Shown: positions 1-11,625, counted from the stretch's first letter. The stretch is 64,000 nucleotides of DNA from Zygnema cylindricum (GCA_037447655.1 JBBHKE010003432.1:1-64000), one strand, 5' to 3'. Numbers and translations: made by a program. Notes: a model not told the origin generated them from the sequence alone.

Positions 1-446
1 ACGACGTCCGACCGTGCAGAATTGTACTTTTATAAGTAAAAAGGTACAAATAATGATTTAATAGAATCGCGCTCGCACGTGAAATCGCACTAAACAAAAT
101 ATCAATCACATCGAAAAAAAGTCATTCGCATAACTCTCGTCCGTTGACAGCATCGTCGTCAGTGTGAACATTAATTGGCATTCAGCGCGACAAATACTTC
201 TAACGTCTTAATGACGTCAAAACTATACGGACTGACAGATTTTGTACGTCTACGTAATTTAGTTTTTATAATTTCAACGCGGATAATTATTGCCGACATA
301 ACCCAATATAGAGTACTTAAATAAATTAGAGTAAACTTCCTCTATGAAAAAGTTATATCACACAAATTAGCCTTCATAACTCTAATTGTTTTTTTTTGTT
401 TTTTTACTCTAATTTTTTCTTTACTTTAATTACGATTCGCAATGTA
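1..446. mobile_element. Fragment of small terminal-repeat element, family B
   Basis: The window opens inside a repeat that is recognisably the same as the copies at 46477-47002 and 47010-48056. Shared stretches include gaccgtgca-aattgtactt, the run around tgatttaata, and the closing acgattcgcaatgta. Only one end is present. No coding capacity is seen. Family assignment is by eye; the boundary at 446 is where the terminal motif ends. Confidence 0.6.
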
Positions 447-2239
447 CTTTTGACATTGTAGATGATTAGGGTTTGTGACATTTTGACGTCACGCCTCAAG
501 TTATGACAACGTCGACGTCACAAATGCTAAAACTTTCCGCCATGGTTTCCCTATTTTGTTTTGTAGTTTTTTTTAACTCTACTGAACCTTGCGATTTTTT
601 GCAACTTTTCGCACGCGCGAGCGCGCTGATTGGGGCCACACCTCGTATTCTCCTCGCGACTGTATGTTTAGGGTTATTTATTTCTCTTTTATTTGTTTTA
701 TTATAAAAAAACACAAACCAAACCCTATGACCCATTGACATACCCGATTACGGCGTGTGGGACTATCTCTTCTTGGCGTGGACACAGTGACACAAGGTTT
801 TCTTAACTACTGGCCCTCGCAACGAACTTAGGCTGTACTTGCTATCAAAATACGCTCAAAGATGGTCGAAAGAAATCGGCTTTAGAGATCTTTCATTTGA
901 TACCATTATTGACGTTTTTCAATACAAAAATTGTGAGATATACGCGGTAGTGGGAAAGGGAGAGAGAGAGAGGCGTTTTCACGGACTTCGCTTTTGCAAA
1001 ATGGCGTCCGTTGGTCGAGACCCCCTCCACGGCCCTTGTACGGGAAAAAGCGCACGGAAAAAAGTCACGCACAAGATGGAAAAGTGCAGTGGGTTTTTTT
1101 TTTGGTACTCCGCACACAAAACATGTCAAAACCTTCCGACATGTGCGATAGAATCTGCTTATTCGCTCGCCTCATGGAACTTTACATAAAATCACCTTAC
1201 ATAAAATCACCTCGCGAGGTGATTATATGAAAAGTTTGAACCTGAGCTGGAAGGACGCCAAAGTGGATCAAAATGCGCTAGACGACAAATTTCATTGCGC
1301 TAGACGACAAATTGCAGTACATAGAAAATGAGAAAGTTTCAAGGTAACGCAACTGGTAACAGTGGTAATTTCAATTTTTGGTACGGCAACTGATATTCTT
1401 TTTTTTTTTGAAGTTATGGAGTAAAACGACTGAAAATAACTGTAATTTTAACATATGCGAAAATACCCTTCAGTGGCGTAACTACGTTACTAAAGACTAT
1501 ATTACAGTACTGTTAGTCTATTACGATACTAAAGACCCGTCGGGCTGAGGTCGCAAAAGTCAAAATTTTGCATAACCGAAACCGACCGTTTTTTTTTTCA
1601 AAATTTGAGTAACTGACGCTCGACCGGGTTATGTCACGCTCCAAAATTGTTAACCGTTAACCGACTGGCGTTTACGAAAATAAAAGTTAACCGAAACTCG
1701 ATTTCTCGCGACTAACAGTGCCCGCCCGTAACCGAAAAAGTACAAAAATAACTAATGTACGACGTATGAATAAGCCAAAAATTACGATTTGTCGCGTTCC
1801 CTTAGATTTGCGAAATGAATAGTGTTACTACAATACCGTGTCAGATTTGCGACGCTAATCATGATGTCACGTACTTCCACGATACTAAAGAGTACAGAGT
1901 ACAATAATGTAGGATTGTATGGACAGTACAAATTTTTCCTTTTTTTTGGTTTTTTGGTTGACAGACTGTAACCGACTGTCTTTTTTATTCTGGTGAATTA
2001 ATCGACCGCTACTGCTCTGCCCTCAAAATTTGGCAACCGAATCCGTTCAGGATCCGGCGCGGGCGGTCGGTTAACGGGCGGTCATGGTTTCGGTTGACCG
2101 TTTACGACCTCTGCTGTCGGGTAAAATTTTATCGCAATAAATTCGAAATTCAATATATCGAATATCGAACAGTCAAAAGGTCTCGAAATATTGCACCGGG
2201 ACCAACAAATTATATCGCGTTGCATTTCAAATTACATAG
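447..2239. other. Intergenic, no supported gene
   Basis: Open frames here (for example 839-1189) show no recognisable domain and sit in low-complexity or repeat-like sequence. The stretch holds a 20-bp perfect palindrome (1205-1224), a short direct duplication of gcgctagacgacaaatt near 1277-1311, and several poly-T runs. I see no RNA gene. Confidence 0.6.
1205..1224. repeat. Perfect 20-bp palindrome
   Basis: aatcacctcg is followed directly by its reverse complement cgaggtgatt, with no loop. The motif ataaaatcacct also occurs once just upstream at about 1190, so half of the palindrome is duplicated in direct orientation. Confidence 0.9.
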
Positions 2240-2442
2240 TACACCGCGAATCGTTATTAGCGTTGAGAAATTATTAGTGTAAAGAAAAAATTAGCGTCAT
2301 TCATTATAATTTAGTGCCAAGAGACGTGGCAGATTATGGTCCATGTCCTTAAATAGTGTAGTTTATTCTATTTAAGGTATTAATGTCAAAATTTTGGGGT
2401 GCCGATGTAGAGTTCATAACGCTAATAATGATTCGCGATGTA
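2240..2442 (+). mobile_element. MITE family A, 203 bp, copy 1
   Basis: It starts tacaccgcgaatcg and ends with the imperfect inverse (attcgcgatgta). The body is shared with 2457-2659, 12310-12501 and 49299-49501, including the phrases gccacgt/acgtggcagattatgg and tcaaaattttggggtgcc. The three full copies are all exactly 203 bp. TA at each edge may be the target duplication, as in Tc1/mariner-type MITEs, but this is uncertain. Non-coding. Confidence 0.8.
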
Positions 2443-2456
2443 CTACTTAAATTTAG

Positions 2457-2659
2457 TACACCGTGAATCGTTATTAACCTTATGTACTCTATATTGGCAC
2501 CCCAAAATTTTGACGTTGATACCTTAAATATAATAAACTACACTATTTAAGGACGTGGACCATAATCTGCCACGTCTCCTGGAACTAAATTAGAATGAAT
2601 GACGCTATTTTTTTCTTTACACTAATAATTTCTATACGCTAATAACGATTCAAGGTGTA
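2457..2659 (-). mobile_element. MITE family A, 203 bp, inverted copy
   Basis: Same element as 2240-2442 in the opposite orientation, separated from it by only 14 bases. The pair could fold into a hairpin of about 200 bp. Confidence 0.8.
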
Positions 2660-2961
2660 CTTTATATAATACAGTATCTTTTGAAAACATTGAATAGTAT
2701 GGTACACGACATTGAATAGTATGGTACGCCATGTATGACGTGAATTAATTACGGAACTTCAATCTAGAAAGCGCAACATGTAACCGGTATTAGACGAAAA
2801 GTTTGTTTACAGAAATTCGGACCTCTTCGTACTACGCCGTACGTATTATTTTGTTTTTATGCGGAAAACAACATTACAACGAATCTTGCTAATATTCTCC
2901 AAAAGTCTGGGAGTTAACAGTGACCGTTGGATATTTTTTCGTGAAGCATTCGCTTCGAAAG

Positions 2962-3011
2962 TTTCTGTAATCGGTGATGTACCTCGCAAGGTACATCACC
3001 AATTACAGAAA
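2962..3011. repeat. Long hairpin, 23-bp arms
   Basis: The left arm at 2962-2984 and right arm at 2989-3011 are reverse complements with one mismatch. The four-base loop is cgca. The inner arm reads ggtgatgtacct. It lies inside repeat D. Confidence 0.85.
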
Positions 3012-3280
3012 AAATTGAGCCTCGACACGTTGGATAATGAGCATACGTGTCATGATGGCAACCAACGGAAAAAAAAAAAAATTGCACACGATATACGAAT
3101 CAAAAAATCTAGCAGAAAATACAGACAAAATCTCGTAACGAAGTTTTGTCACGCTATTTTTGTTGTCGCCCATTCGTCACACTATTTCTGGCAGCGCTCA
3201 TTCGTCACGCTTAAAAACAGGAATCCTAAAAAAATGAGGTAGTATCTGACAAAGCGTCTGCAAAGAGTACCAAATCTGTG

Positions 3281-3480
3281 TTGAACGATGACCTCGTACG
3301 CACGTACATGGTACGCAAATGAAGATTTTCGGTCGGTGTAAAAATTGTTGAACGATGACCTGGTACGCACGTACATGGTACGCAAATGAAGATTTTCGGT
3401 CGGTGTAAAAATTGTTGAACGATGACCTGGTACGCACGTACATGGTACGCAAATGAAGATTTTCGGTCGGTGTAAAAATC
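3281..3480. repeat. Three tandem copies of a 67-bp unit
   Basis: The units begin ttgaacgatgacc at 3281, 3348 and 3415 and are nearly identical. Each contains the inverted pair acgtacatggtacg. The single equivalent unit in the other D copy (near 49890) is diverged, so the triplication is local and recent. Confidence 0.9.
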
Positions 3481-3899
3481 ATTGACGATTTATAATATCA
3501 AATCTATAACTACGTGGCACCACTCTTTTGTTACCACGTGGATTACAAACTCTCCGCAATGAAATTTCGTTCAGATTGTAGCATTCTGTAATGTTGGCCG
3601 TACAATTACAGTGTCCCAATGGAACTTCACCCTTAGTACGTACAGAACCTAAAATTCCGAAACAAAATAGTCACACTAATTTCGTCAAGATCAAAAGATG
3701 AACTGACAACTTTTTTTCTGCTCGTTTTTTCCACAACATTTTTTGTGCAAACTGCTCGTTCTGCTCGTTTTTTCGTTAGCAATCTGCAGCGACGAAGCCT
3801 TAGCAATCTGCAGCCAAGAAGCATTGCGTAGTTGCTTTTCGATTTTGAGCTAGAAGTATTATAGAAAGATTACATCTTTATCTCTTCACATGGATTCCT

Positions 3900-5180
3900 A
3901 AGAGAAAGGAGGCAACATAAAAGGAGTAGAGGAAGATGACACCAAAATGCTTCCAAATATGGAAATGGAAGACATGGAAAATGCAATCGAAATTGCAAAA
4001 CAATTTAGGGATGCCAAAAAAGTCATTGCCATAGGGGTAAATTCAAAAACGTAACACCACTTTAAGGTTTCACAAGATGGCAAGCATCTTGACAAAGCTT
4101 TTTGTAATCATTGTTTTATGCATGTGGCCAGAGAGAAGTCAAAGAGTCCTTCGAATTTATTGTCACACCTAAGGCACCGTCACAAAAAATTATTTGCAAA
4201 TGATAAACTGAAAGAAATAGAAGAAAAGCCAAGAGCAATTGAGCAATGGAGAACTTCGTTAAGGGGCAACAACCTCATTTATAGACAAGTTCATTTGGTG
4301 GATCGTGGAGGATTGCAACCATTAAGTGTTGTGGAGAGCCTGAAGTTTCGTGAGATGGTGAAGGGCTTAGCGCTAAAGCTGGTCATCCTAGATCGGCGTG
4401 GATTGAGGTCGAAAATAGAGGAGATCCAAATTAAGGTCCGTTTAAGTTTAAGGAAGCCTTTGGAAGGTGAAACTTTGAGCATTACTTTGGACACTTGGAC
4501 CTCTTTGTCAAATAAATCCTTTTGCTCTATGACTGCACGTTTCATTAATTCTGAATGGGATCTTATCAATGTTTGTTTAGGGTGCTCACCTATTCTTGGC
4601 TAGCTCACCCATTCTTGGTAGCCATACATCAAAAGTTATTGGTGAGAAGTTCAAATACATGTTGAAAGGATATGACATTTATGAAACAGCAGCGACACAA
4701 AAGTGTCGTTGATACAACGACTGTTATAAGAAAAGCAGCAGGAAAAATCATTGACATGGTTGCATGAACCATTTGGTGGAGCCAGTCACGGAGAAGTTTT
4801 TTAAAGGTCTAGGTGTCGCTACACATTTGAAAAGTGCAAGAAATCTCGTGGGGTTTTTTGAGTGCTCACCGAGAGCAACAATATCTTAAAAAAACTGGCA
4901 ACTGTACTTCGAACGAAGTGTAAAGTGTCAGTACCGGATGTAGCCACGAAGTGGGGGTAGAACTACAACATGCTTATTTCGATTTTGTATTTGAGAACTC
5001 CACTATATGCACTAATGATGACAACTGTGCCACCCAATGCGAAGTTTAATGAAGAGGCATTGATGGTAATTGAGAGAGGTGTTATTCTTCTAAAACCTTT
5101 ATGGTCGCGCAACGTGTGGTGGACGAGAGAACTATGTCACTTTGAGTTGGGTGCTGATCATTTTAAATTTCCTTCTTAAA
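3900..5180 (+). pseudogene. Broken hAT transposase with BED zinc finger
   Basis: An acidic N-terminal stretch (about 3920-4050) is followed by a BED-type finger. Its CxxC pair (CNHC, about 4107-4120) and HLRHRH region are visible, with SNLLSHL between them. Next come hAT-like blocks: SVVESLKFREMVKGL at about 4325, then LDTWTSLSNKSF with TARFI at about 4490, matching the 'DGWTS..N..Y...TAHFI' block of hAT proteins. A later block, LRTPLYALM at about 4990, resembles the region after 'DV.TRWNSTYYML'. The reading frame is broken by stops and shifts at about 4052, 4600, 4710-4900 and 4960. The dimerisation domain was not identified. It is dead; it could once have mobilised hAT-like elements such as those at 15937, 33442 and 48186, but nothing here proves a match. 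Confidence 0.75.
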
Positions 5181-5274
5181 GGACTAAAAAAAACAGTGGA
5201 TGAGAATCAAATAGACAATGTGAGAATCTTTTAGGGTTTCTACAAATTTAAAACCCTAAATCAAAACTCTCACA

Positions 5275-7058
5275 ATTTTTTTTCTTTTCTTTTCTTTCCT
5301 TTCCTTTCCCTTCCCTTCCCTTCCCTTCCCTTCCCCTCCTTTCCCTTCTCCTCCCTTGCCTTCCCTTGCCTTCCCTTTCCCTTTCTCTTTCCCAATCCCT
5401 TTCCCTTTCGCTTCCCCTTTTCCCTTTCGCTTTCCCCATTTTCCCCTTTCCCTTTTTCCCTTTCCCTTTTTCCTTTTCCCTTTTCCCTTTTCTCTTTTCC
5501 TTTTCCATTTTCCCTTTTCTCTTTTCCCTTTTCCCTTTTCCCTTTTCCCTTTCTTTTCTTTTCCTTTCTTTTCTTTTCCCTTTTCCCTTTCCCTTTTTCC
5601 CTTTCCTTTTTTCCTCTTCCCTTTTTCCATTTCCTTTTTTCCCTTGACCTTTATTCTTTTTCCCTTTCTTCTTTTTTCCCTTTTTCCTTTTGCCTTTTCC
5701 ATTTTCCCTTTTCCCTTTCTTCCCTTTTCCATTTTCCCTTTTCCCTTTTTCCCTTTCCTTTTTTCCCCTTCCCTTTTTCCATTTCCTTTTTTCCCTTTCC
5801 CTTTATTCTTTTTCCCTTTCTTTTTTTTCCCTTTTCCATTTTGCCTTTTGCATTTGTCCTTTTCCCTTTCTTCCCTTTTCCCTTTTCCCTTTCCCTTTTT
5901 CCCTTTCCTTTTTTCCTCTACCCTTTTTCCCTTTGCTTTTTTCCCTCTCCCCTTATTCTTTTTCCCTTATTCTTTTTCATTTTTTCGTATTCCCTTTCTT
6001 TCTTTTTCCCTTTTCCTCTTTTACCCTTTATCCCCTTTTTCCTTTTTCTTTTTTCCCTTTTTCGTTTTCCCTCTCTTTATTTTTCCCTTTTTCGCTTTTT
6101 TCGATTTTTCCTTTTTCCCTTTTTCCCTTTTTCCCTTTTCCCCTTTCCCCCTTTTCCCTTTCCCTCTTTCCCTTTCTCTCTTGCAATTTCCCTCTTGCAA
6201 TTTCCCATTCCCTCTTGCAATTAGCCTTTCCCTTTTGCAATTTCCCTTTCCCTCTTTCCCTTTCGCTCTTACAATTTCCCTTTCCCTCTCTCCTTTTCGC
6301 TCTTTCCCTTTCCCTCTTTCCCTTTCTCTCTTTCCCTTTCCCCCTTCCCTATCCCCCTTCCCTTTCCCCCTTCTCTTTCCCCCTTCTTTTTTTCCCTGCT
6401 TTCTTTCCCCATGCCCTCTTTTTCCCTGCTCTTTCCCCTTCTCCCCTGCTTTTTCCCCATTCCCCTGCTTTTTCCCCTTTCCCCCTGCTTTTTCCCATTT
6501 CCCTCTTGGCGCGAAGCGCAAAGAATGGAGCAGCCTGCTCCATCCCCTTTCCCTTTTCCCTTCTTCCCTTTCCCTCTTCCCCTTTCCCTTTCCCTCCTTT
6601 CCTTTCCCTCTTTCCCTTTCCCCCCCTTTTTCCTTTCCCTTTTTCCCTTCCCCTCTTGCACTTTCCTTTTCCCTCTTGCAATTTCCCTTTCTCCCTTCCC
6701 TATCCCCCTTCCTTTTCCCCGTTCTCTTTCCCCCTTCTTTTTCCCCCTGCTCTCTTCCCCCCTGCCCTCTCTCCCCATGCTCTTTCCCCTTTCCCCCTGC
6801 TCCTTCCCCTTTCCGTCTTCCCTTTCCCTCTTCCCTTTCCCTGTTTCCCTTTTCCCTTTCCCTTTTTCTCTTTCCCTATTTCCCTTCCTTTCCCGTTATC
6901 GTTTTCCCTTTTTCCCTTTCCCTTTTTTACTTTCCCTCTTCCCTCTTCCCATTCCCTTTTTCCCTTTCCCTGTTTCCCTTTCCCTCTTTCCCTTTCTCTT
7001 TTCCCTTTCCCTCTTCCTTTTCCCTCTTTCCCTTTCCCTGTTTCCCTATTTTCCACCT
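5275..7058. repeat. Polypyrimidine satellite array, left block
   Basis: About 1.8 kb in which the + strand is almost entirely C and T, built from shifting ccctt, cccttt and ttttccc units. Long Phe/Pro/Leu/Ser or Lys/Gly/Glu reading frames are by-products of the composition. A sub-motif with ctcttgcaattt recurs near 6180 and 6660, followed by a run like ccctatcccccttcc, which suggests a loose higher-order repeat. Confidence 0.95.
6508..6548. repeat. Palindromic purine-containing island in pyrimidine array
   Basis: Only about 40 bases of mixed composition interrupt the block. They contain gcgcgaagcgc and a near-perfect 19-base palindrome, atggagcag-c-ctgctccat. No second copy was seen in the arrays. 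Confidence 0.85.
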
Positions 7059-7181
7059 TTGTTTGCATGATCAAACACATAAGCTCTGCTCCCAATCACT
7101 TTTATATGGGAGATGTTGGGTCTGTATCCATGCCATTTTTAAAAATGGGTGGCATCTTCTAATGCTGGTGTTGGGTGAAAG

Positions 7182-7547
7182 TGGGTATTCAAATTGAAAC
7201 TCAACCGGGATAACACCATTGAGCGTTACAAGGCTCGGTTAGCCGCGAAGGGATTTACTCAGAAAGAGGGAATTGACAACGAGGAGACTTTTACTCCGTC
7301 GTCAAGTTCCCCTCTGTTTGGATACTTCTTAGTATGGTCGCAGTAGAAGACATGCAAGTATATCAGATGGACATCAAGACGGCCTTCCTGCAAGTAGAGT
7401 TGGAGGAGGAGATTTTTATGCGACTGCCCGAAGGATTTGTGGAGCAAGGGGAGGAGAGCAAGTTATGCCGATTGATCAAATCATTGTATGGGCTAAAAAA
7501 GGCGCCTCGGCAATGGAACAAGAAGCTCGATGAGTTTCTTACAGGTC
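7182..7547 (+). pseudogene. Ty1/copia reverse transcriptase fragment
   Basis: The translation runs [29 protein letters not shown], then a frameshift near 7300, then DIKTAFLQVELEEEIFM, LPEGF and SLYGLKKAPRQWNKKLDEFL. These are the classic consecutive copia RT blocks. The fragment is cut at both ends and joined directly to pyrimidine arrays; the array resumes about 12 bases after DEFL. The YVDD catalytic block and RNase H are absent. Bases 7059-7181 carry mixed sequence that I cannot assign. Confidence 0.85.
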
Positions 7548-10500
7548 TTTCCACTTTCTCTTTCCCTTTCCCTTTCCCTTTCCCTTTTCCCTTTCCCCCT
7601 CTCTTTCCACTTTCTCTTTCCCTTTCCCTTTCCCTTTTCCCTTTCCCCCTCTCTTTCCACTTTCTCTTTCCCTTTCCCTTTCCCTTTCCCTTTTCCTTCC
7701 CTTCCCTTCCCTTCCCTTCCCTTCCCTTCCCTTCCCTCCCCTTCCCTTCCCTTCCCTTCCCTCCTTCATTTCCTTCCCTCCTTCCCTTCCCTTCCCTCCT
7801 TCCCTTGCCCCCTTCCCTTCCATCCTTCCCTTCCCTTTCCGTTTCCCTTTTCCTTTCCCTTTTCCCCCCTCCCTTTTTCCCTTTTTCCGTTTTTCCCCTT
7901 TTTCTCTTTTTCGCCCCTTTTTTCCCTTTTTCTCTTTTTCCCCCCTTTTTTCCCTTTTCCCTTTTCCCTTGTTTTTCTCTCTTTTTCCCTCTTTTTCCCT
8001 TTTTTCCCTCTTTTTCCCTCTTTTTCCCCTTTTTTCCCCTTTTTTCTCCCCCCTTTTTTCCCTTTTTTTCCATCTTTTTTCTCCCTTTTCTTTCCTTTTT
8101 TTCTCCCTTTTTTTCCCCTTTTTCCCCCCTTTTCCCGTTTTTTACCCCTTTTCCCCTTTTTTCTCTCTTTTCCCCTTTTTTTACCTTTTTTCCCTCTTTT
8201 CCCCTCTTTTTCCATTTTTTTCCTTTTTCCCTTTTTTCCCTTCCCCTCTTGCAATTTCCCTTCCCCCTGCTCCACCCCCCTTCCCTTTCCCCCTTCTCTA
8301 CCCCCTTTCCCTTTCTCCCTTCTCTTTCCCCTTCTCTTTCCCCCTTCCTTTTCCCCCTGCCCTCTTTCCCCCTGCCCTCTTCCACCTGCTCTTTCCCCTT
8401 TCCCCCTGCTCTTTCCCCTTTCCCTCTTCCCTTCTTCCCTTTCCTTCTTCCCGTTCCCGCCTACCTTTCCCTCTTCCCCTTTCCCTCTTCCCTTTCCCTC
8501 CTTTCCTTTCCCTCCTTCCCTTTCCCTCTTTCCCTTTCCCTTTCCCCCTTTCCCTTTCCCCTTTCCCTTTCGCTGTTTCCCTTTTTTCCCTTTTTTCCCT
8601 TTTTCCCCTTTTACCTTTCCCCCTTTCCCTTTCCCCTTTCCCTTTCGCTGTTTCCCTTTTTTCCCTTTTTTCCCTTTTTCCCCTTTTACCTTTCCCCCTG
8701 ATCCTTTCCCTTTCCCTCTTCCCTTCTTCCCTTTCCTTCTTCCCTTTCCCGCCTCCCTTTCCCTCTTCTTCAGTCTTCCCCTTTCCCTCTTCCCTTTTCC
8801 TCCTTCCCTTTCCCTCTTTCCCTTTCTCTTTCCCCCTTTCCCTTTTTCCCTTTTCCCTCTTCCCTTTCCCTGTTTCCCTTTTTTTCCCTGTTTCCCTTTT
8901 TTTCCCTGTTTCCCCCCTTTTTTGCCTGTTTCCCGTTTTTTCCCCGGTTTCCCCTTTTCCCCTTTTTTCCCCTTTTCCCCTTTTTTCCCCTTTTCCCCTT
9001 TTTTCCCATCCCCTTTTTCCCCCTTTTCCCTATTTCCCCCCTTTTCCCCTTTCCCCCCCCTTTTCCCCTTATTTCCCTTTTTTCTCTTATTTCCCTTTTC
9101 CCCTTATTTCCCTTTTTTCTTTTATTTCCCTTTTCCCCTTTTTTCCCTGTTCCCCTTTTTCCCTTTCCCTCTTGCAATTTCCCTTTCCCCCTCCCCTATC
9201 CCCCTTCCCTTTCCCCCTTCTTTTTTCCCCTGCCCTCTTTCCCCCTGCTCTTTCCCCTTTCTTCTTACCCTTTCCCCCTGCTCCTTCCTCTTTCCCTCTT
9301 CCCTTCTTCCCTTTCCTGCTTCCCTTTCCCTCTTCCCCTTTCCCTCTTCCCCTTACCCTGTTCCCCTTTTTCCCAATTTCCTTTTCCCCTTTCCCTATCC
9401 CCCTTCACTTTCCCCCTTCTCTTCCCCCTTCTTTTTCCCCCTGCCCTCTTCCCCCCCTGCCCTCTTTCCCCTTTCCCCCTGCTCTTTCCCCTTTCCCTCT
9501 TCCCTTCTTCCCTTTCCTTCTTCCCTTTCCTTCTTCCCTTTCCCACTTCCCTTTCCCTCTTCCCCTTTCCCTCTTCCCCTTTCCCTCTTCCCTTTCCCTC
9601 CTTCCCTTTCCCCTCTTTCCCTTTCCCTTTTTCTCTTTCCCTCTTGCAATTTCCTTTTCCCCTTTCCCTATCCCCCTTTCCTTTCCCCCTACTCTTTCCC
9701 CCTGCCCTCTTTCCCCCTGCCCTCTCTCCCCCTGCTCTTTCCCTTTCCCCCTGCTCCTTCCCCTTTCCGTCTTCCCTTTCCCTCCTCCCTTTCCCTCTTC
9801 CCTTCCCCCCTTTCCCTTTCCCCCTTTCCCTCTTTCCTTTCCCTGTTTCCCTTTCCCTTTTTCTCTTTCCCTTTTTCCCTTCCTTTCCCGTTTTCGCTTT
9901 CCCTCTTTCCCTTTCCCTCTTCCCTCTTCCCTTTCCCTTTTTCCCTTTCCTTGTTTCCCTTTCCCTCTTTCCCTTTTTCCCTCTTTCTTTTTCCTTTTTT
10001 CCCCTTCCCCTTCCCGTTCCCCTTCCCGTTCCCCTTCCCTTTCCCCTTCCCTTCCCCCTCCCCTTTCCTCTTCCCTTTCCCTTTCCCTTTCCCTTTTGCT
10101 TCCATCCTTCCCTTTCCCTTCCTTCCTTCTTTCCTTCCCTTTCTCTTCCCTTCCCGTCCCTTGCCTTCCCTTCCCTTTCCTTCCCTTTCCTTCCCTTCCC
10201 TTCCCTTCCCTTGCCTTCCCTTCCCTTCTTTTCCCTTCCCTTCTTTTCCCTTCCATTCCCTTGCCTTCCCTTCCCTTGCCTTGCCTTCCCGTCCCTTGCC
10301 TTCCCTTGCCTTGCTTTCCCTTTCCTTGCTTTCCCTTGCCTTGCCATCCCTTGCCTTGCCTTCCCTTCCCTTCCCTTGCCTTGCCTTCCCTTCCCTTCCC
10401 TTGCCTTGCCTTCCCTTCCCTTCCCTTCCCTTGCCTTCCCTTCCCTTCCCTCACTGTCCCTTCCCTCACTTTCCCTTCCCTTCCCTTGCCTTCCCATGCC

Positions 10501-11600
10501 TTCCCTTCCCTTCCCTTGCCTTCCCTTCCCTTGGCTTCCCTTGCCTTGCCTTCCCTTGCCTTGCCTTCCCTTGCCTTGCCTTCCCTTCCCTTGCCTTCCC
10601 TTGCCTTGCCTTCCCTTCCCTTGCCTTCCCATGCCTTCCCTTCCCTTCCCTTGCCTTCCCTTCCCTTGCCGTCCCTTCCTTTGCCGTCCCTTCCCTTGCT
10701 TTCCCTTCCATTCCCTTGCCTTCCCTTCCCTTGCCTTCCTTGCCTCCCTTGCCTTGTCTTCCCTTGCCTTCCCTTCCATTTCCTTCCCTTTCTCTTTCCT
10801 TCCCTTTCCCTTTCCCTTTTTCCTTTCCTTTTTCCCTTTTTCCTTTCCTTTCCCTTTCCCTTTGCCTTTTGCCTACCCTTTTGCGTTTTGCCTTCCCTTC
10901 CCTTTCCCTTCCCTTTCCCTGCCTCCCTTTCCCTTCCCTTCTCTTTCCTTCCCTCCCTTCCCTTCCCTTTCCCTTTTTCCTATCCTTTCCCTTTCCCTTT
11001 GCCTTTTCCCTTCCTTTCCCTTTCCCTTTGCCGTTTCCCTGCCTTTCCCTTTCCCTTTGCCTTTTTCCTTCCCTTCCCTTTTCCGTCCCTTCCCTTCCCT
11101 TTCCCGTCCCTTCCCTTCCCTTTCCCTTCTTCCCTTCCCTTCCCTTTCCCTTTCCCTTCCCTTCCCTTTCCCTTCCCTTGCCTTCTCTTTCCTTTCCTTT
11201 CCTTTCCTTTCCCTTTCCCTTCCCCTCCCTTCCCTTCCCTTGCTTTCTCTTCCCTTCCCTTCCCTTCCCTTCCCTTCCCTTCCCTTTCCTTTCCCTCCTT
11301 TCCTTTCCTTTCCTTTCCCTTCCCTTCCCTTCCCATCCCTTCCCTTCCCTTCCCTTCCCTTCTCCTTCCCTTCCTCTTCCCTTGCCTTTCCCTTCCTCTT
11401 CCCTTTCCCTTCCCTTCCCTTCAATTCCCTTCCCTTTCCCTTTCCCTTTCCCTTCCCTTTCCCTTTCCCTTTCCCCTTCCCTCCCCTTCCCCTTCCCTTC
11501 CCTTCCCTTCCCTTCCCCTCCCTTCCCTTCCCCTCCCTTCCCTTCCCCTCCCTTCCCTTCCCTTCTCTTCCCTTCCCTTCCCTTCCCTTCCCTTTTTGTT
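7548..11600. repeat. Polypyrimidine satellite array, right block
   Basis: About 4.05 kb of almost pure pyrimidine on the + strand. The composition drifts: ccctttcc at 7548-7700, T-rich ttttttccc at 7850-8240, mixed cccttccctttccc at 8250-9980, and a ccttgccttccc zone at about 10140-10780 where G appears regularly. Simple ttccc pentamers follow to 11600. Landmarks such as ctcttgcaattt near 8247, 9171 and 9641, each followed by ccctgccctctttccccctgctc-type text, indicate higher-order repeats. No gene is supported; frames over 1000 codons long are composition artefacts. Confidence 0.95.
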
Positions 11601-11625
11601 CCTTAGGCCTACAGTGACACAATAG

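Larger units (their letters stand above)
2840..3620. repeat. Dispersed repeat family D, copy 1
   Basis: Segments around 2850-3000 and 3281-3620 match 49507-50110 in the same order. Shared features are the phrase gaccgttggata, the catggtacgcaa module, ggtcggt...aaaat, and the accgtacaat block. No domain is seen in the 127-codon ORF at 2859-3242. In both places a family A MITE lies just upstream, so MITE and repeat D may have spread as one composite. Confidence 0.55.

Noticed and set aside
839-1189. 116-codon ORF near the left end
   Set aside because: No recognisable domain, overlapping frames on both strands of similar length, and no splice or start evidence.
5275-11600. CRISPR array or prokaryotic satellite
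   Set aside because: There are no regular repeats with unique spacers, and the surrounding genes are intron-bearing and eukaryotic.
7530-11606. ORFs of more than 1000 codons over the pyrimidine array
   Set aside because: Pure C/T sequence cannot form stop codons, which all need purines. The Phe/Pro/Leu/Ser protein has no sequence complexity or start context.
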